Assembly: GCF_002094855.1 (NCBI RefSeq)
Contig: NZ_ARYN01000016.1
Location: forward strand, 1-64,000
DNA: 64,000 bases
Source: Zunongwangia atlantica 22II14-10F7
GTDB lineage: Bacteria; Bacteroidota; Bacteroidia; Flavobacteriales; Flavobacteriaceae
Direction of reading: 5' to 3'
Below the pieces are notes generated by a model, which saw only the letters and a list, made by a program, of their open reading frames with translations, made no database searches and was not told the origin of the DNA. Both the position numbers and the translations under genes were made by a program. Positions 53,913 through 62,350 of the stretch are shown piece after piece. The first letter of the stretch is position 1, and each line of letters begins with the position of its first letter.

Positions 53913-54884
53913 ATGAGTAAAAAGATAAACTGGGGCATCTTAGGACCGGGAAAGATCGCCAAAAAATTTGCTTTAGGATTAGAGCATGTTGAGAATGCGA
54001 ATTTGTATGCAGCAGCCAGCCGTTCTTTGGAAAAAGCCAGGGATTTTGCTGAAGAAATGGGTGCCGATAAAGCCTACGGAAATTATACTGAAATGCTTAA
54101 TGATCCCGAAGTAGATGCAATTTACATTGCGACTCCTCATGTTTTTCATCACGAGCATACGCTGCTTTGCCTGAAGCATAAGAAAGCTGTTTTGTGTGAA
54201 AAACCTTTTGCCATGAATAAAGATCAGGTAAAAGAAATGATCGATTTTGCACAAAAACAGGATACATTTTTAATGGAAGCTATGTGGACGCATTTTCTTC
54301 CTCATTTTAAATATACTACTGAAATTATCAAATCTGGGAAATACGGTAAAGTTCTTTCGATGGAAGCCGATTTTGGATTCGATGCACCTTTTAATGCTGA
54401 AAGCAGGATTTACAACAAATCTTTGGGGGGTGGTAGTTTACTAGATATTGGTATTTATCCCATTTTCGCGGCACTAAGCTTTTTAGGGAAGCCAAAAAAA
54501 ATTGAAGCTACGGCTAAAATGACCAAAACTGATGTTGATGCGCGATGCCATGCTACTTTTATATATCCAGAAAATGTAAAAGCAGAGCTTTATAGTTCTG
54601 TAGATAAGACTACTCAAGTTTCAGCTACCGTAAAATTAGAAAAGGCTGAAATTTATATAAAGCCAAGATTTCACCAGCCAAGCTCGGTCGTGTTCACTAC
54701 TGAAAATGAAAGTTTCACGAGAGAATTTGGCGTAGAATCGAACGGATATAATTTTGAAGCCGAACATGTAGGCCAAATGTTATTGGAAGGCAGAAAAGAA
54801 AGTACAGAAATGACTTTTGCTAAAAGTTTAGAACTCATCGAAATGCTGGATAGCGTTCGGGAAAAAATTGGTTTAGAATATTGA
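53913..54884 (+). CDS. Gfo/Idh/MocA family oxidoreductase
   Basis: 323 residues. The N-terminal Rossmann domain binds NAD(P) (NWGILGPGKIAKKFALGL), and the motif CEKPFAMN carries the Lys that marks the family; the C-terminal domain (about 125-320) is alpha/beta with GGGSLLDIGIYPIFAAL. Members oxidise or epimerise sugars, inositols and related compounds, including trans-dihydrodiol substrates. No signal peptide, so cytoplasmic. It follows the symporter by one base and completes the operon. Confidence 0.92.
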   Translation: MSKKINWGILGPGKIAKKFALGLEHVENANLYAAASRSLEKARDFAEEMGADKAYGNYTEMLNDPEVDAIYIATPHVFHHEHTLLCLKHKKAVLCEKPFAMNKDQVKEMIDFAQKQDTFLMEAMWTHFLPHFKYTTEIIKSGKYGKVLSMEADFGFDAPFNAESRIYNKSLGGGSLLDIGIYPIFAALSFLGKPKKIEATAKMTKTDVDARCHATFIYPENVKAELYSSVDKTTQVSATVKLEKAEIYIKPRFHQPSSVVFTTENESFTREFGVESNGYNFEAEHVGQMLLEGRKESTEMTFAKSLELIEMLDSVREKIGLEY

Positions 54885-54904
54885 TAATATCGACACTATA
54901 GTAA

Positions 54905-54957
54905 ACTACCTCGAGGCAAGCCTCGTGGCATTATACCCTTTGGCGGTGCCAATAAAA
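54905..54957 (+). repeat. Intergenic repeat, copy D (short form)
   Basis: ACTACCTCGAGGCAAGCCTC followed by GTGGCATTATACCC and TTTGGCGGTGCCAATAAAA. It has one CGAGGCAAGCCTCG hairpin instead of two CAAGCC motifs, as expected if the segment between the two internal repeats of the long form were lost. Its end runs into the A-run of the terminator. Confidence 0.7.
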
Positions 54958-54993
54958 GAAAAAAGCTGTTCTCCCGAACAGCTTTTTTCTTTT
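54954..54993. terminator. Bidirectional terminator between convergent genes
   Basis: An 18-bp perfect stem (AAAAGAAAAAAGCTGTTC and complement) around TCCC, with A and T runs on either side. Confidence 0.85.
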
Positions 54994-55014
54994 ATTGTTT
55001 GCTTTAGAGCTTAA

Positions 55015-55854
55015 TTATTTTGCTCCCCATTCTGCTAATGAATCTTTGTTCATTTTTACGTAATCTTTATTGCCGGCTTTTTCAGCAGCGGCTAAAGATT
55101 TTTTTGCAGCTGCAATAGCTTCATCTTTTTTACCAAGATCTGCCGCGATCAAAGATTTCTTTCTTAGCATCCAGTAGGCATTTGGATTAGCTTCAGTCGC
55201 TTTATTGATCCAATCCCAGGCTTTGTTCAAATCTTTATCGGCATCATGATAATAAGCCGCTGCAGCGTAAAAATCGCCTGCTCCAGGACCGCTCATTACT
55301 CTATCGATACTAGCCATCGTTTTAGCATCTGTAGGTACGGAAAATTGAAGATATGCCACCGTATTTTCCCATAAGAAATTTAGGTTTGCGCCATCGTCTG
55401 TAAGCTCATCGATAAGGATAGTAAAACTTTGCATTTCCATTGGCATTTCAACAACCTCAGCTTTTGCTTTTAAAGCAACCATACTATCATCCCAGTTTTG
55501 AGGATTTCCCCAGTTATTGGTCGATTTATAGAACATAACATCCCAGCTATCTTTATTTGGTATCGTATAAATAGCATATTTTCCCGCTTTTAACGTTTGT
55601 CCCTGGATTTCTACATCATCAGAAAAACCAATAACCGTGTTTTCGTTAGCTCCTGTTCTCCAAATTTCACCGAATGGTACTAAGTCCCCAAAGATTGTTC
55701 TACCTCGCATAGCAGGACGAGAATAATCTAATGTTACAGTTGTTAATCCTACCACCTGCTCTACTTTTGCAGACGGACTTGGTTGCGGTGCCTGTATTTG
55801 TGCAGATACAGATATACCTAAAATTAAAATAAATAATTGTAGTAGTTTTTTCAT
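55015..55854 (-). CDS. DUF2911 secreted protein
   Basis: 279 residues with a signal peptide (1-18, ending SVSAQ). The DUF2911 domain (about 20-175) has the landmarks TVTLDYSRPAMRGRTIFG, PFGEIWRTGANENT and GKYAIYTIPNKDSW. The C-terminal 90 residues form helices like one to two TPR units (NKAWDWINKATEANPNAYWM, KKDEAIAAAKKSL). The family is widespread in Bacteroidota, exported, and without a known function. It lies 62 bp after the receptor operon in the same direction and ends at a terminator shared with the oxidoreductase gene. Confidence 0.9.
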   Translation of the reverse strand: MKKLLQLFILILGISVSAQIQAPQPSPSAKVEQVVGLTTVTLDYSRPAMRGRTIFGDLVPFGEIWRTGANENTVIGFSDDVEIQGQTLKAGKYAIYTIPNKDSWDVMFYKSTNNWGNPQNWDDSMVALKAKAEVVEMPMEMQSFTILIDELTDDGANLNFLWENTVAYLQFSVPTDAKTMASIDRVMSGPGAGDFYAAAAYYHDADKDLNKAWDWINKATEANPNAYWMLRKKSLIAADLGKKDEAIAAAKKSLAAAEKAGNKDYVKMNKDSLAEWGAK

Positions 55855-55916
55855 TATTGCGTAAGATTAAGTTTTGTTAAAGATAGAAATAAAAAATCAT
55901 AGCTTCTTTGAAAAAA

Positions 55917-57620
55917 TTAATCTACCATGAAAGTCTTATATAATGAAACAGCTTCGCCTTCTTTAGTGAATCCCTGTATTGAGATTTCAAATTTCCCCTT
56001 TACATCTGATGTATAAAAATCGAAAGAATTATCAAAGTCTAGTTTTAAATTTGGATCCCAAAGTAACTGCGTTCTATAATCTGGCAACCTACTTTCTTTA
56101 TTGTAAGTTTGTTTAAAATACGAACGTGTTATGTTCCCTGAGTTGATTTTTATATTCTTCACATAATCTGCTGCCTGGTTTTTCGCAAAATCTAAATCGA
56201 AGGTTTCAATAAGAACCACTCCTTTATAAAATCTTCCGCCTAAAAACTTTTTCTCCCTAATTACTTTTATCTTTTCTATCTTATCTGAACTATAGCTATC
56301 TACAAATCTACCTACATCCAAAATAGGTATACCATCAACGATTAAAAGCGCTTCTCCCCAAAATTCTTCATATGGCGGATAACCAAAAACATGAATTTGA
56401 TAACTCTCATTTTCTCTACTCAACCTTGCGTAAGTTACCACCTCGATGAAAGTTTCTCTAACACTCTTAAATCTTTTATAATCGTCCAGGACAAAAGTTT
56501 CTTTTGCATCCCAATCGAAAATATTCTTCCTAATAGGAAGTAAAAGGGTATCTGGCTTTTTTATAAAAAAAGAATTTTCAATTTGATTATGAATGCTTCT
56601 TTTTAAAATAGTATTCTCCATTCCCCCTGTTATTCCGAAGTCTGAAAAACTAAGAGCTGTTTTTTCAAAAACTGGGAAACTATCAATTTTAATATTAAAA
56701 TCTTGATTGCTATCAAGAACCTGTATGAAACCATCATTCCCAGAAAATGCTTCATTAATATTCAGAATGAACTTGCCTGTTTTGTCTGTTGTTGCAAAAC
56801 TTAAATAAAACTCCTCTCCTGTTTCTTCTCGATCACTTAAAACAGGTATCGATAAAGCTATATTTTTACTTTGAAGATCATTTGTGGTAGATGCTAATTG
56901 CCCTTTAAGAATTTTACCTCGAGATTCTGGTGTGTGTTCTAAGGCTGTTAATTTTAAACTTTCTGGAGAACTCAAAAAAATCTGTACATAGTCTTCTAAT
57001 GAAGTTAATTTTGGACTTGGGATGCTATCTAGTATTCGCACACTAACCGAATAATTACCAGCAGGAAGTCTAGCAATTCCCCTAACTTTTTCCCTTTTGC
57101 TGAAGCTATTTTTAGTTAATTCTATTTTAGAACTATTTAGAGAAGGATTCGCTGTAGGATCATCTAAATTTACTGTTAGAGAATCTTTCCAGATATCTTT
57201 TTGATTAGAAGTATAAGGATTTATAATGAAGATATCCTGTTCAAAAAACTGCTGTTCTTTATTATTCAGCATAAAACTGGAATATGCAATAAATTTATAA
57301 TTTCCCGATGCTAGTGTTGTAGGAATGAAGAAATCGCTATACCCAGTATTCTCTGAAAGATATATTGTTTTTTTATAAACACTTTCAGCTTTATCATTCA
57401 GTAATTCTACATAGGCGATCTTGCTTAAAGCATCAAAAGATTTATCATTAGCTGAAAGACCGTATAACTTGTAGTGTAAATATTCGCCGGGAAGAAAGAG
57501 AGAGCCGTTTAAATGAGTGTAAAATGATTCTTCTGGCAACAAAGCTTCGCCAGCTCCCGTTTGAGCATATAAGCTCGCCCCCATTACTAAACATGTTATA
57601 ACATTAATTAGCTTCTTCAT
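55917..57620 (-). CDS. Secreted protein with MG2-like domains and a TonB-plug-like segment
   Basis: 567 residues with a signal peptide (1-19). The N-terminal half resembles macroglobulin (MG2-type) beta domains (LFLPGEYLHYKLYGL, YSDFFIPTTLASGNYKFIAYS). Near residues 415-475 a segment with EALLIVDGIPILD, EKIKVIREKKFLGGRFYKGV and VLIETF resembles the plug domain of SusC-type receptors, but no beta-barrel follows. It begins one base after the DUF4249 gene ends and is the third gene of the receptor operon. It probably acts in the periplasm or at the outer membrane with the receptor. No established family name. Confidence 0.8.
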   Translation of the reverse strand: MKKLINVITCLVMGASLYAQTGAGEALLPEESFYTHLNGSLFLPGEYLHYKLYGLSANDKSFDALSKIAYVELLNDKAESVYKKTIYLSENTGYSDFFIPTTLASGNYKFIAYSSFMLNNKEQQFFEQDIFIINPYTSNQKDIWKDSLTVNLDDPTANPSLNSSKIELTKNSFSKREKVRGIARLPAGNYSVSVRILDSIPSPKLTSLEDYVQIFLSSPESLKLTALEHTPESRGKILKGQLASTTNDLQSKNIALSIPVLSDREETGEEFYLSFATTDKTGKFILNINEAFSGNDGFIQVLDSNQDFNIKIDSFPVFEKTALSFSDFGITGGMENTILKRSIHNQIENSFFIKKPDTLLLPIRKNIFDWDAKETFVLDDYKRFKSVRETFIEVVTYARLSRENESYQIHVFGYPPYEEFWGEALLIVDGIPILDVGRFVDSYSSDKIEKIKVIREKKFLGGRFYKGVVLIETFDLDFAKNQAADYVKNIKINSGNITRSYFKQTYNKESRLPDYRTQLLWDPNLKLDFDNSFDFYTSDVKGKFEISIQGFTKEGEAVSLYKTFMVD

Positions 57621-57621
57621 C

Positions 57622-58818
57622 TTACTCTATCCAAAAATCTGGTTGTTCGTTTGATCCTAACTCTCTACAATCTACACATTCTATAGGCACTACACGATAA
57701 GGACCGTCTCCTTCATCTGGATTACCGTCTTCTGTAGGCGTTGATAGAAACTGTATTTGCCCATTTTCGTAATCACTAACTACTTCTGTAAAAGGTGGTC
57801 TAGTGACTTCACAGCCTTCAAAAACCGAAGGTCGCTCTGAAGCATCAAAAAGATCTGTGTAATTAAAGAATATACGTTGTGACGAATGCGATGCTACTTC
57901 AAAAAATCCTACCACATTTTCATCTGGCTCATTAACAGAAGCTATATTTCCTTCTATAAATCCTAATTGTCTCTGAGAAAAAATATTCTCTGCTATCGAT
58001 GATTCTCTTAAGATCCTAAAAAAGCGATAAGCATCTGGAGAAATTGATAATCGATCTACATAAATACTATAGCGTTCAAATAGACGGCGATCATTATTAG
58101 GTATAAACTGTATTAAAAATTGATTGGTACTATCATTTTCTAAATATTCGAAATTATTTAGAAGTATTTCCTGTGATCTATTTGAAGCATAACATATACG
58201 TTGCTCTTCTTCTACAGGAACGAGATCTAAAAGAGAATTACCAAATTTAAGGCTGGCAACATAAGTAGCCTCGATTTTGTAGGTTTCTTCGAATGTATAT
58301 TTATAATACCTATTCTCACTACCTGAATTATTGATCGTATAAATTGCTGCTCCCACCTGTTCTTCATTTTCCTGCCGCTGTGCTACAATTTGAATCGGAG
58401 CGCTAGTCTCTACCATTTGTCTATCTGTAGATCTATAAGTTCTACCATCATTTGTTTGTACTTCCAGATAATATGATTGATTTGCTTCTGCTCTAAACTG
58501 ATCTATAGAACTATAATACCCTACGCTATCTTCTTGGAATGTATATATTTCTCCGGTGCTAGAAAAAACATTAACAGAAGCATTAGTCTCGAACATTGGC
58601 TCTTCACTATTTAGAGGACCTGCTAACGAAAGTTTCACCTGTTGATGTTTTAACTCGTCTGTAATAACAGATTCTATTACCATTGTTGCCTCAGAAGTTT
58701 CTGAAGACAATTCGAATGATTCAACACAACTTGTGAGCAAAGCGCTAGAAAATATGAGTAGAACGCCGAATCTCAGAAAACAATTAATTGTTTTAATATG
58801 TAACATATAATTCAGCAT
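57622..58818 (-). CDS. DUF4249 lipoprotein
   Basis: 398 residues (394 if the Met at 58806 is used). The signal peptide ends in the lipobox LLTSC, so it should be a lipoprotein at the outer membrane. The mature protein is beta-rich with MVIESVITDELKHQQVKLS, RQLGFIEGNIAS and a Cys-containing C-terminus (PIECVDCRELG). DUF4249 proteins are regularly encoded next to TonB-dependent receptors in Bacteroidota, as here: its start shares one base with the receptor stop. Likely a surface partner of the receptor; the ligand is unknown. Confidence 0.88.
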   Translation of the reverse strand: MLNYMLHIKTINCFLRFGVLLIFSSALLTSCVESFELSSETSEATMVIESVITDELKHQQVKLSLAGPLNSEEPMFETNASVNVFSSTGEIYTFQEDSVGYYSSIDQFRAEANQSYYLEVQTNDGRTYRSTDRQMVETSAPIQIVAQRQENEEQVGAAIYTINNSGSENRYYKYTFEETYKIEATYVASLKFGNSLLDLVPVEEEQRICYASNRSQEILLNNFEYLENDSTNQFLIQFIPNNDRRLFERYSIYVDRLSISPDAYRFFRILRESSIAENIFSQRQLGFIEGNIASVNEPDENVVGFFEVASHSSQRIFFNYTDLFDASERPSVFEGCEVTRPPFTEVVSDYENGQIQFLSTPTEDGNPDEGDGPYRVVPIECVDCRELGSNEQPDFWIE

Positions 58819-61583
58819 TAAAATTTTACATTATAACTAATCGTAGGAACAGGAATGCCAAATATGGCGCTTTGTCTTCCTTCTACCTGCCCATCTTCGG
58901 TCACAAAATAAACCGAATAAGGATTATTTCTTCCCAACACATTATAAACCGAAAAGTTCCAAAAATAATGAGCCTTCTTTTTTAGACTGTGGTTCCCTTC
59001 CATATTAAAACTTAGATCTAATCTGTAAAAATCTGGAATACGAAATTCATTACGATCGCTATACAAAACATAATCAGCATCATCGTAAGTAAACTTGCCA
59101 GTAGGATACGTTATTGGTCTACCGGTTTGATAAATAAAGTTTGCAGAAAAGCTAAAACGTTCTGTAAGCTTATAATTAGCGACCAGGCTAAAATCATGGG
59201 GCTTATCATAGTTGGAAGGAAAAAATTCACCATCATTTACTTGTTCATCAGTAAATTCACTATCAAATTTCAAAAAAGATCTTGAATATGTATAACCAAT
59301 AAATCCATTTAATTTGCCACTCTTCTTTTTTAGTAGAAATTCAACACCATAAGCTTTTCCTTCACCTTGTAATGTTTCAGTTTCTATATATTCATTAAGA
59401 TTTAGATTTGCTCCGGTTTTAAAGTCTAATACATTATCTGAGGTTTTGTAATATCCTTCTATACTGGTTTCAATACTATTAGCATCAAAGTTTTTAAAGA
59501 TTCCAAAACTATATTGCTGTGCCTGTTGTGGTTTTAGGTGATATCCCGATAATCTATAAGTATCTGTTGGAGACACCGTAGTATTATTTGATAGTGTGTG
59601 AATATATTGATACGTATTGTTATAACTAGCTTTAAAAGATAGACCTTCAGTTAATATATATCGTGCTGAAAATCTAAATTCTGGACCCGAATAATTTGCC
59701 ACAGACTCCAAATCATCATAAACCTGTGTATCAATAACGGTATCATCATTTTTAGGCATCCCATCTTCATAAATTCGAACCTCACTATCCCCAAGGGCAT
59801 TAAAGAAAGAATATCTAATTCCTGCACTTAGTAGAAACGCCTCTGACACACTAAAATCATCAGCTAACCAAATTGCAGATTCTAGAGCACGCTCTCTATT
59901 GACTTCAAAATTTATAATATTCGAATCTCCTATTGGTTTAATATAGCCGGGCTCTACATTATAGAATTTACTACTAATCCCGTAATTCAATTTATGCTTA
60001 GCCGAAATATTAGAATTTAGGTTAAATTTAATTTCAGTTTCATTGATATGATATCCCAGTTCGAATCGATCTTCAAGATCGCTATCATAGTTTATATCGA
60101 ATCTATAATCACTATTGGCGAGGATCACTTCTCCTCTTGTCTTTTCACTTAAGGCCGTATTATATTTTATACTGAATAATCTATTCTGAAAACCATATAA
60201 AGAATCTGAAGTTATACTGAAGGCGTCATCACTAAAATAAGCTGTAGCAGATAATTTGCTATCCGGATTAAATTGATGATTATATTTTACAATCCCATCG
60301 TAAAATGAAGCTTCACTATCACTCAAAGACTCCTCATCTAAACTTCTAAGAATCCAGTTAGAATATGTGGCTCTTCCACCTAATATTAAACCAGATTTAC
60401 CCTTTTCGATAGGTATTTCTACGGTAGCATTACTGGTTACCAATCCAAAGGATGCTTCTCCTCTAAACTCTGAGGTATCACTATCTTTTGTTGTAATATC
60501 AAATACCGAAGATAATCTTCCCCCATATTCTGCAGGAATGTTTCCTTTAAATATTGTAACATTACCGGTTGTAAATGGATTGATCGCAGCAAACAGTCCA
60601 AAAAAATGAGCCGGATTATACATAACAGCATCATCTAATAACATAAGGTTTTGATCTGCTTTCCCTCCCCGAACATTGAACCCAGCAGATCCTTCTCCTG
60701 GTGTCGAAATTCCTGGTAAAAGGGTAGCTACTTTAAGGACATCTCTTTCTCCCAATACTAGCGGAATATTTTTAATATTTTCAACATCGATGGTTTCTTC
60801 TCCAGTATTTGCATCATCTATATTGGAATCCATATTAGAAGAAAGCATAACTTCATCTAATTGTTCTAAATTTTCGCTTAGATAAAAACTATAATGCCCA
60901 TCATTGTACATTACAAACCTTTTAGAAATATTCTCATTTGTTAAAGATCTAATGCTCAAAATGTTTATTCCTGGGCTTAAATTTATATTGTAGAATCCTT
61001 CCTTGTCGGTACTAATACCTTTACCATTTTCTGTAACAATCGCGATATCAGAAATCGGCTGATTTGTTTCTTTGTCGTAAACATAACCTGATAGTCTAAA
61101 ATTTCTTTTGGATTGTCCTATTTCCTCTTTTCCAATAAATATAGTTTCAATCTCTTGATCAAGTTTATCGTTATTTCGAAGAAAGATTGGCGAATTGTTT
61201 ACCTCTGTTTTTTCGACTGCATTCCCTGTAAAATGAGTTTCTTCAGAATCTAAAGATCTTGAAAATCCCTCTGGAAGCTTATCATAGATAATAGTATTTC
61301 TGGTTAGAATGATAGTTTTATCAAGTATATAGTAGTTGGTGGTAGTAGATTTAAAAAGATCCTCTAAAACCTCAACCAAAGATACATTTATGTAATTTTT
61401 GGTTACTTTTTCTTCTGGCAGCCAATCTTCTGCAAAGTAAAAGTGCTTATCTGTTAATTTTTCTAGCTTAAGTATAGCCTGAAAGTAATCGTCGTTCTCG
61501 AAAGAAACGCTAAAATTTTCAGTCTGAGAAAAACAAATAGTACTAACGCAAAAAGACATTAAAACTAAAAATCTTTTGAGCAT
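58818..61583 (-). CDS. TonB-dependent receptor with STN domain
   Basis: 921 residues with a signal peptide (1-20, ending CFSQT). Order of domains: STN/secretin-like (about 22-95, HFYFAEDWLPEEKV and SLVEVLEDLFKSTTTNYY), carboxypeptidase-like regulatory domain (about 165-240, LSGYVYDKETNQPISDI), plug (about 255-375, VLGERDVLKVATLLPGIST, GFNVRGGKADQNLMLLDDA) and a 22-strand-type barrel to the C-terminus (TISYNVKF). It imports or binds a ligand at the outer membrane with TonB energy. STN domains usually signal to FecR-type anti-sigma factors, but none is nearby. First gene of a three-gene operon. Confidence 0.95.
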   Translation of the reverse strand: MLKRFLVLMSFCVSTICFSQTENFSVSFENDDYFQAILKLEKLTDKHFYFAEDWLPEEKVTKNYINVSLVEVLEDLFKSTTTNYYILDKTIILTRNTIIYDKLPEGFSRSLDSEETHFTGNAVEKTEVNNSPIFLRNNDKLDQEIETIFIGKEEIGQSKRNFRLSGYVYDKETNQPISDIAIVTENGKGISTDKEGFYNINLSPGINILSIRSLTNENISKRFVMYNDGHYSFYLSENLEQLDEVMLSSNMDSNIDDANTGEETIDVENIKNIPLVLGERDVLKVATLLPGISTPGEGSAGFNVRGGKADQNLMLLDDAVMYNPAHFFGLFAAINPFTTGNVTIFKGNIPAEYGGRLSSVFDITTKDSDTSEFRGEASFGLVTSNATVEIPIEKGKSGLILGGRATYSNWILRSLDEESLSDSEASFYDGIVKYNHQFNPDSKLSATAYFSDDAFSITSDSLYGFQNRLFSIKYNTALSEKTRGEVILANSDYRFDINYDSDLEDRFELGYHINETEIKFNLNSNISAKHKLNYGISSKFYNVEPGYIKPIGDSNIINFEVNRERALESAIWLADDFSVSEAFLLSAGIRYSFFNALGDSEVRIYEDGMPKNDDTVIDTQVYDDLESVANYSGPEFRFSARYILTEGLSFKASYNNTYQYIHTLSNNTTVSPTDTYRLSGYHLKPQQAQQYSFGIFKNFDANSIETSIEGYYKTSDNVLDFKTGANLNLNEYIETETLQGEGKAYGVEFLLKKKSGKLNGFIGYTYSRSFLKFDSEFTDEQVNDGEFFPSNYDKPHDFSLVANYKLTERFSFSANFIYQTGRPITYPTGKFTYDDADYVLYSDRNEFRIPDFYRLDLSFNMEGNHSLKKKAHYFWNFSVYNVLGRNNPYSVYFVTEDGQVEGRQSAIFGIPVPTISYNVKF

Positions 61584-61770
61584 AATTTTAAAAGTGAGTC
61601 CGATGAGATGATTCGTGCTATAAATATAAATTAAAAAGAGTATTTTAAGTGTTTTTAACTAATTATTTTTAGTAAAAATCCAAAATTATACTGAAAAATT
61701 AAATATTAAACGCTTGTCACAAAATAAGTCTAGATTCCTTAAAAAATTTTACACATTCAGAATTACAATT

Positions 61771-61800
61771 TGTTTAACTATTATTATTTTTCATTAAACA
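61771..61800. promoter_or_regulatory. Inverted repeat upstream of the photolyase cluster
   Basis: TGTTTAA (61771-61777) and TTAAACA (61794-61800) form a perfect 7-bp inverted repeat, 16 bp apart and 41 bp before the first ATG. The arms also resemble -35 (TTGTTT) and -10 (TAAACA) positions, as in MerR-controlled promoters with an operator inside the spacer. No regulator gene is in the window. Confidence 0.4.
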
Positions 61801-61841
61801 TTTCTAGTTGTACTTTTATTTCAATTTAAAATACATAAGAA

Positions 61842-62348
61842 ATGTACCAGATTCATACCTTTCAAAAGCTTCCTATATCCAAAAAACAGGCTTGGGATTT
61901 TCTGTCTGATCCAAAAAATCTAAAAACTATTACTCCAGATTATATGGGATTCGACATTACTTCTGGTGGAGATCGCCCTATGTTCGAAGGTCAAATTATT
62001 CAGTATATAGTTACTCCAATTGCTGGTATTAAAACTAAATGGGTTACAGAAATTACTCATGTAAAGGATGGAGAATATTTTGTAGACGAACAACGATTTG
62101 GCCCTTATGCTCTATGGCATCACAAACATTTTATCAAAGAAATCGAAGGCGGCGTAGAGATGGAAGACATTGTAGATTACAAACTACCTATGGGGAAATT
62201 GGGAAGTCTGGCACATCCTTTTATGGTAAAACCTAAACTTGAAGAAATTTTTGAGTATCGTAAAAAGAAACTTATCGAGCTCTTTGGAGAATATAAAGCA
62301 CCACAGCAAAGTAAAGAAGCTACACTTAAACAAGATATATTAAACTAA
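61842..62348 (+). CDS. SRPBCC (START-like) family protein
   Basis: 168 residues. The fold is suggested by the N-terminal strand-helix FQKLPISKKQAWDFLSDPKN, then alternating strands and the long C-terminal helix (FMVKPKLEEIFEYRKKKLIE). SRPBCC proteins have a deep hydrophobic ligand pocket and serve as lipid or polyketide carriers and cyclases. It stands first in a tight group with an SDR protein (2 bp later) and a photolyase, a combination I know from Flavobacteriia and which may respond to light. Ligand unknown. Confidence 0.85.
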   Translation: MYQIHTFQKLPISKKQAWDFLSDPKNLKTITPDYMGFDITSGGDRPMFEGQIIQYIVTPIAGIKTKWVTEITHVKDGEYFVDEQRFGPYALWHHKHFIKEIEGGVEMEDIVDYKLPMGKLGSLAHPFMVKPKLEEIFEYRKKKLIELFGEYKAPQQSKEATLKQDILN

Positions 62349-62350
62349 CT

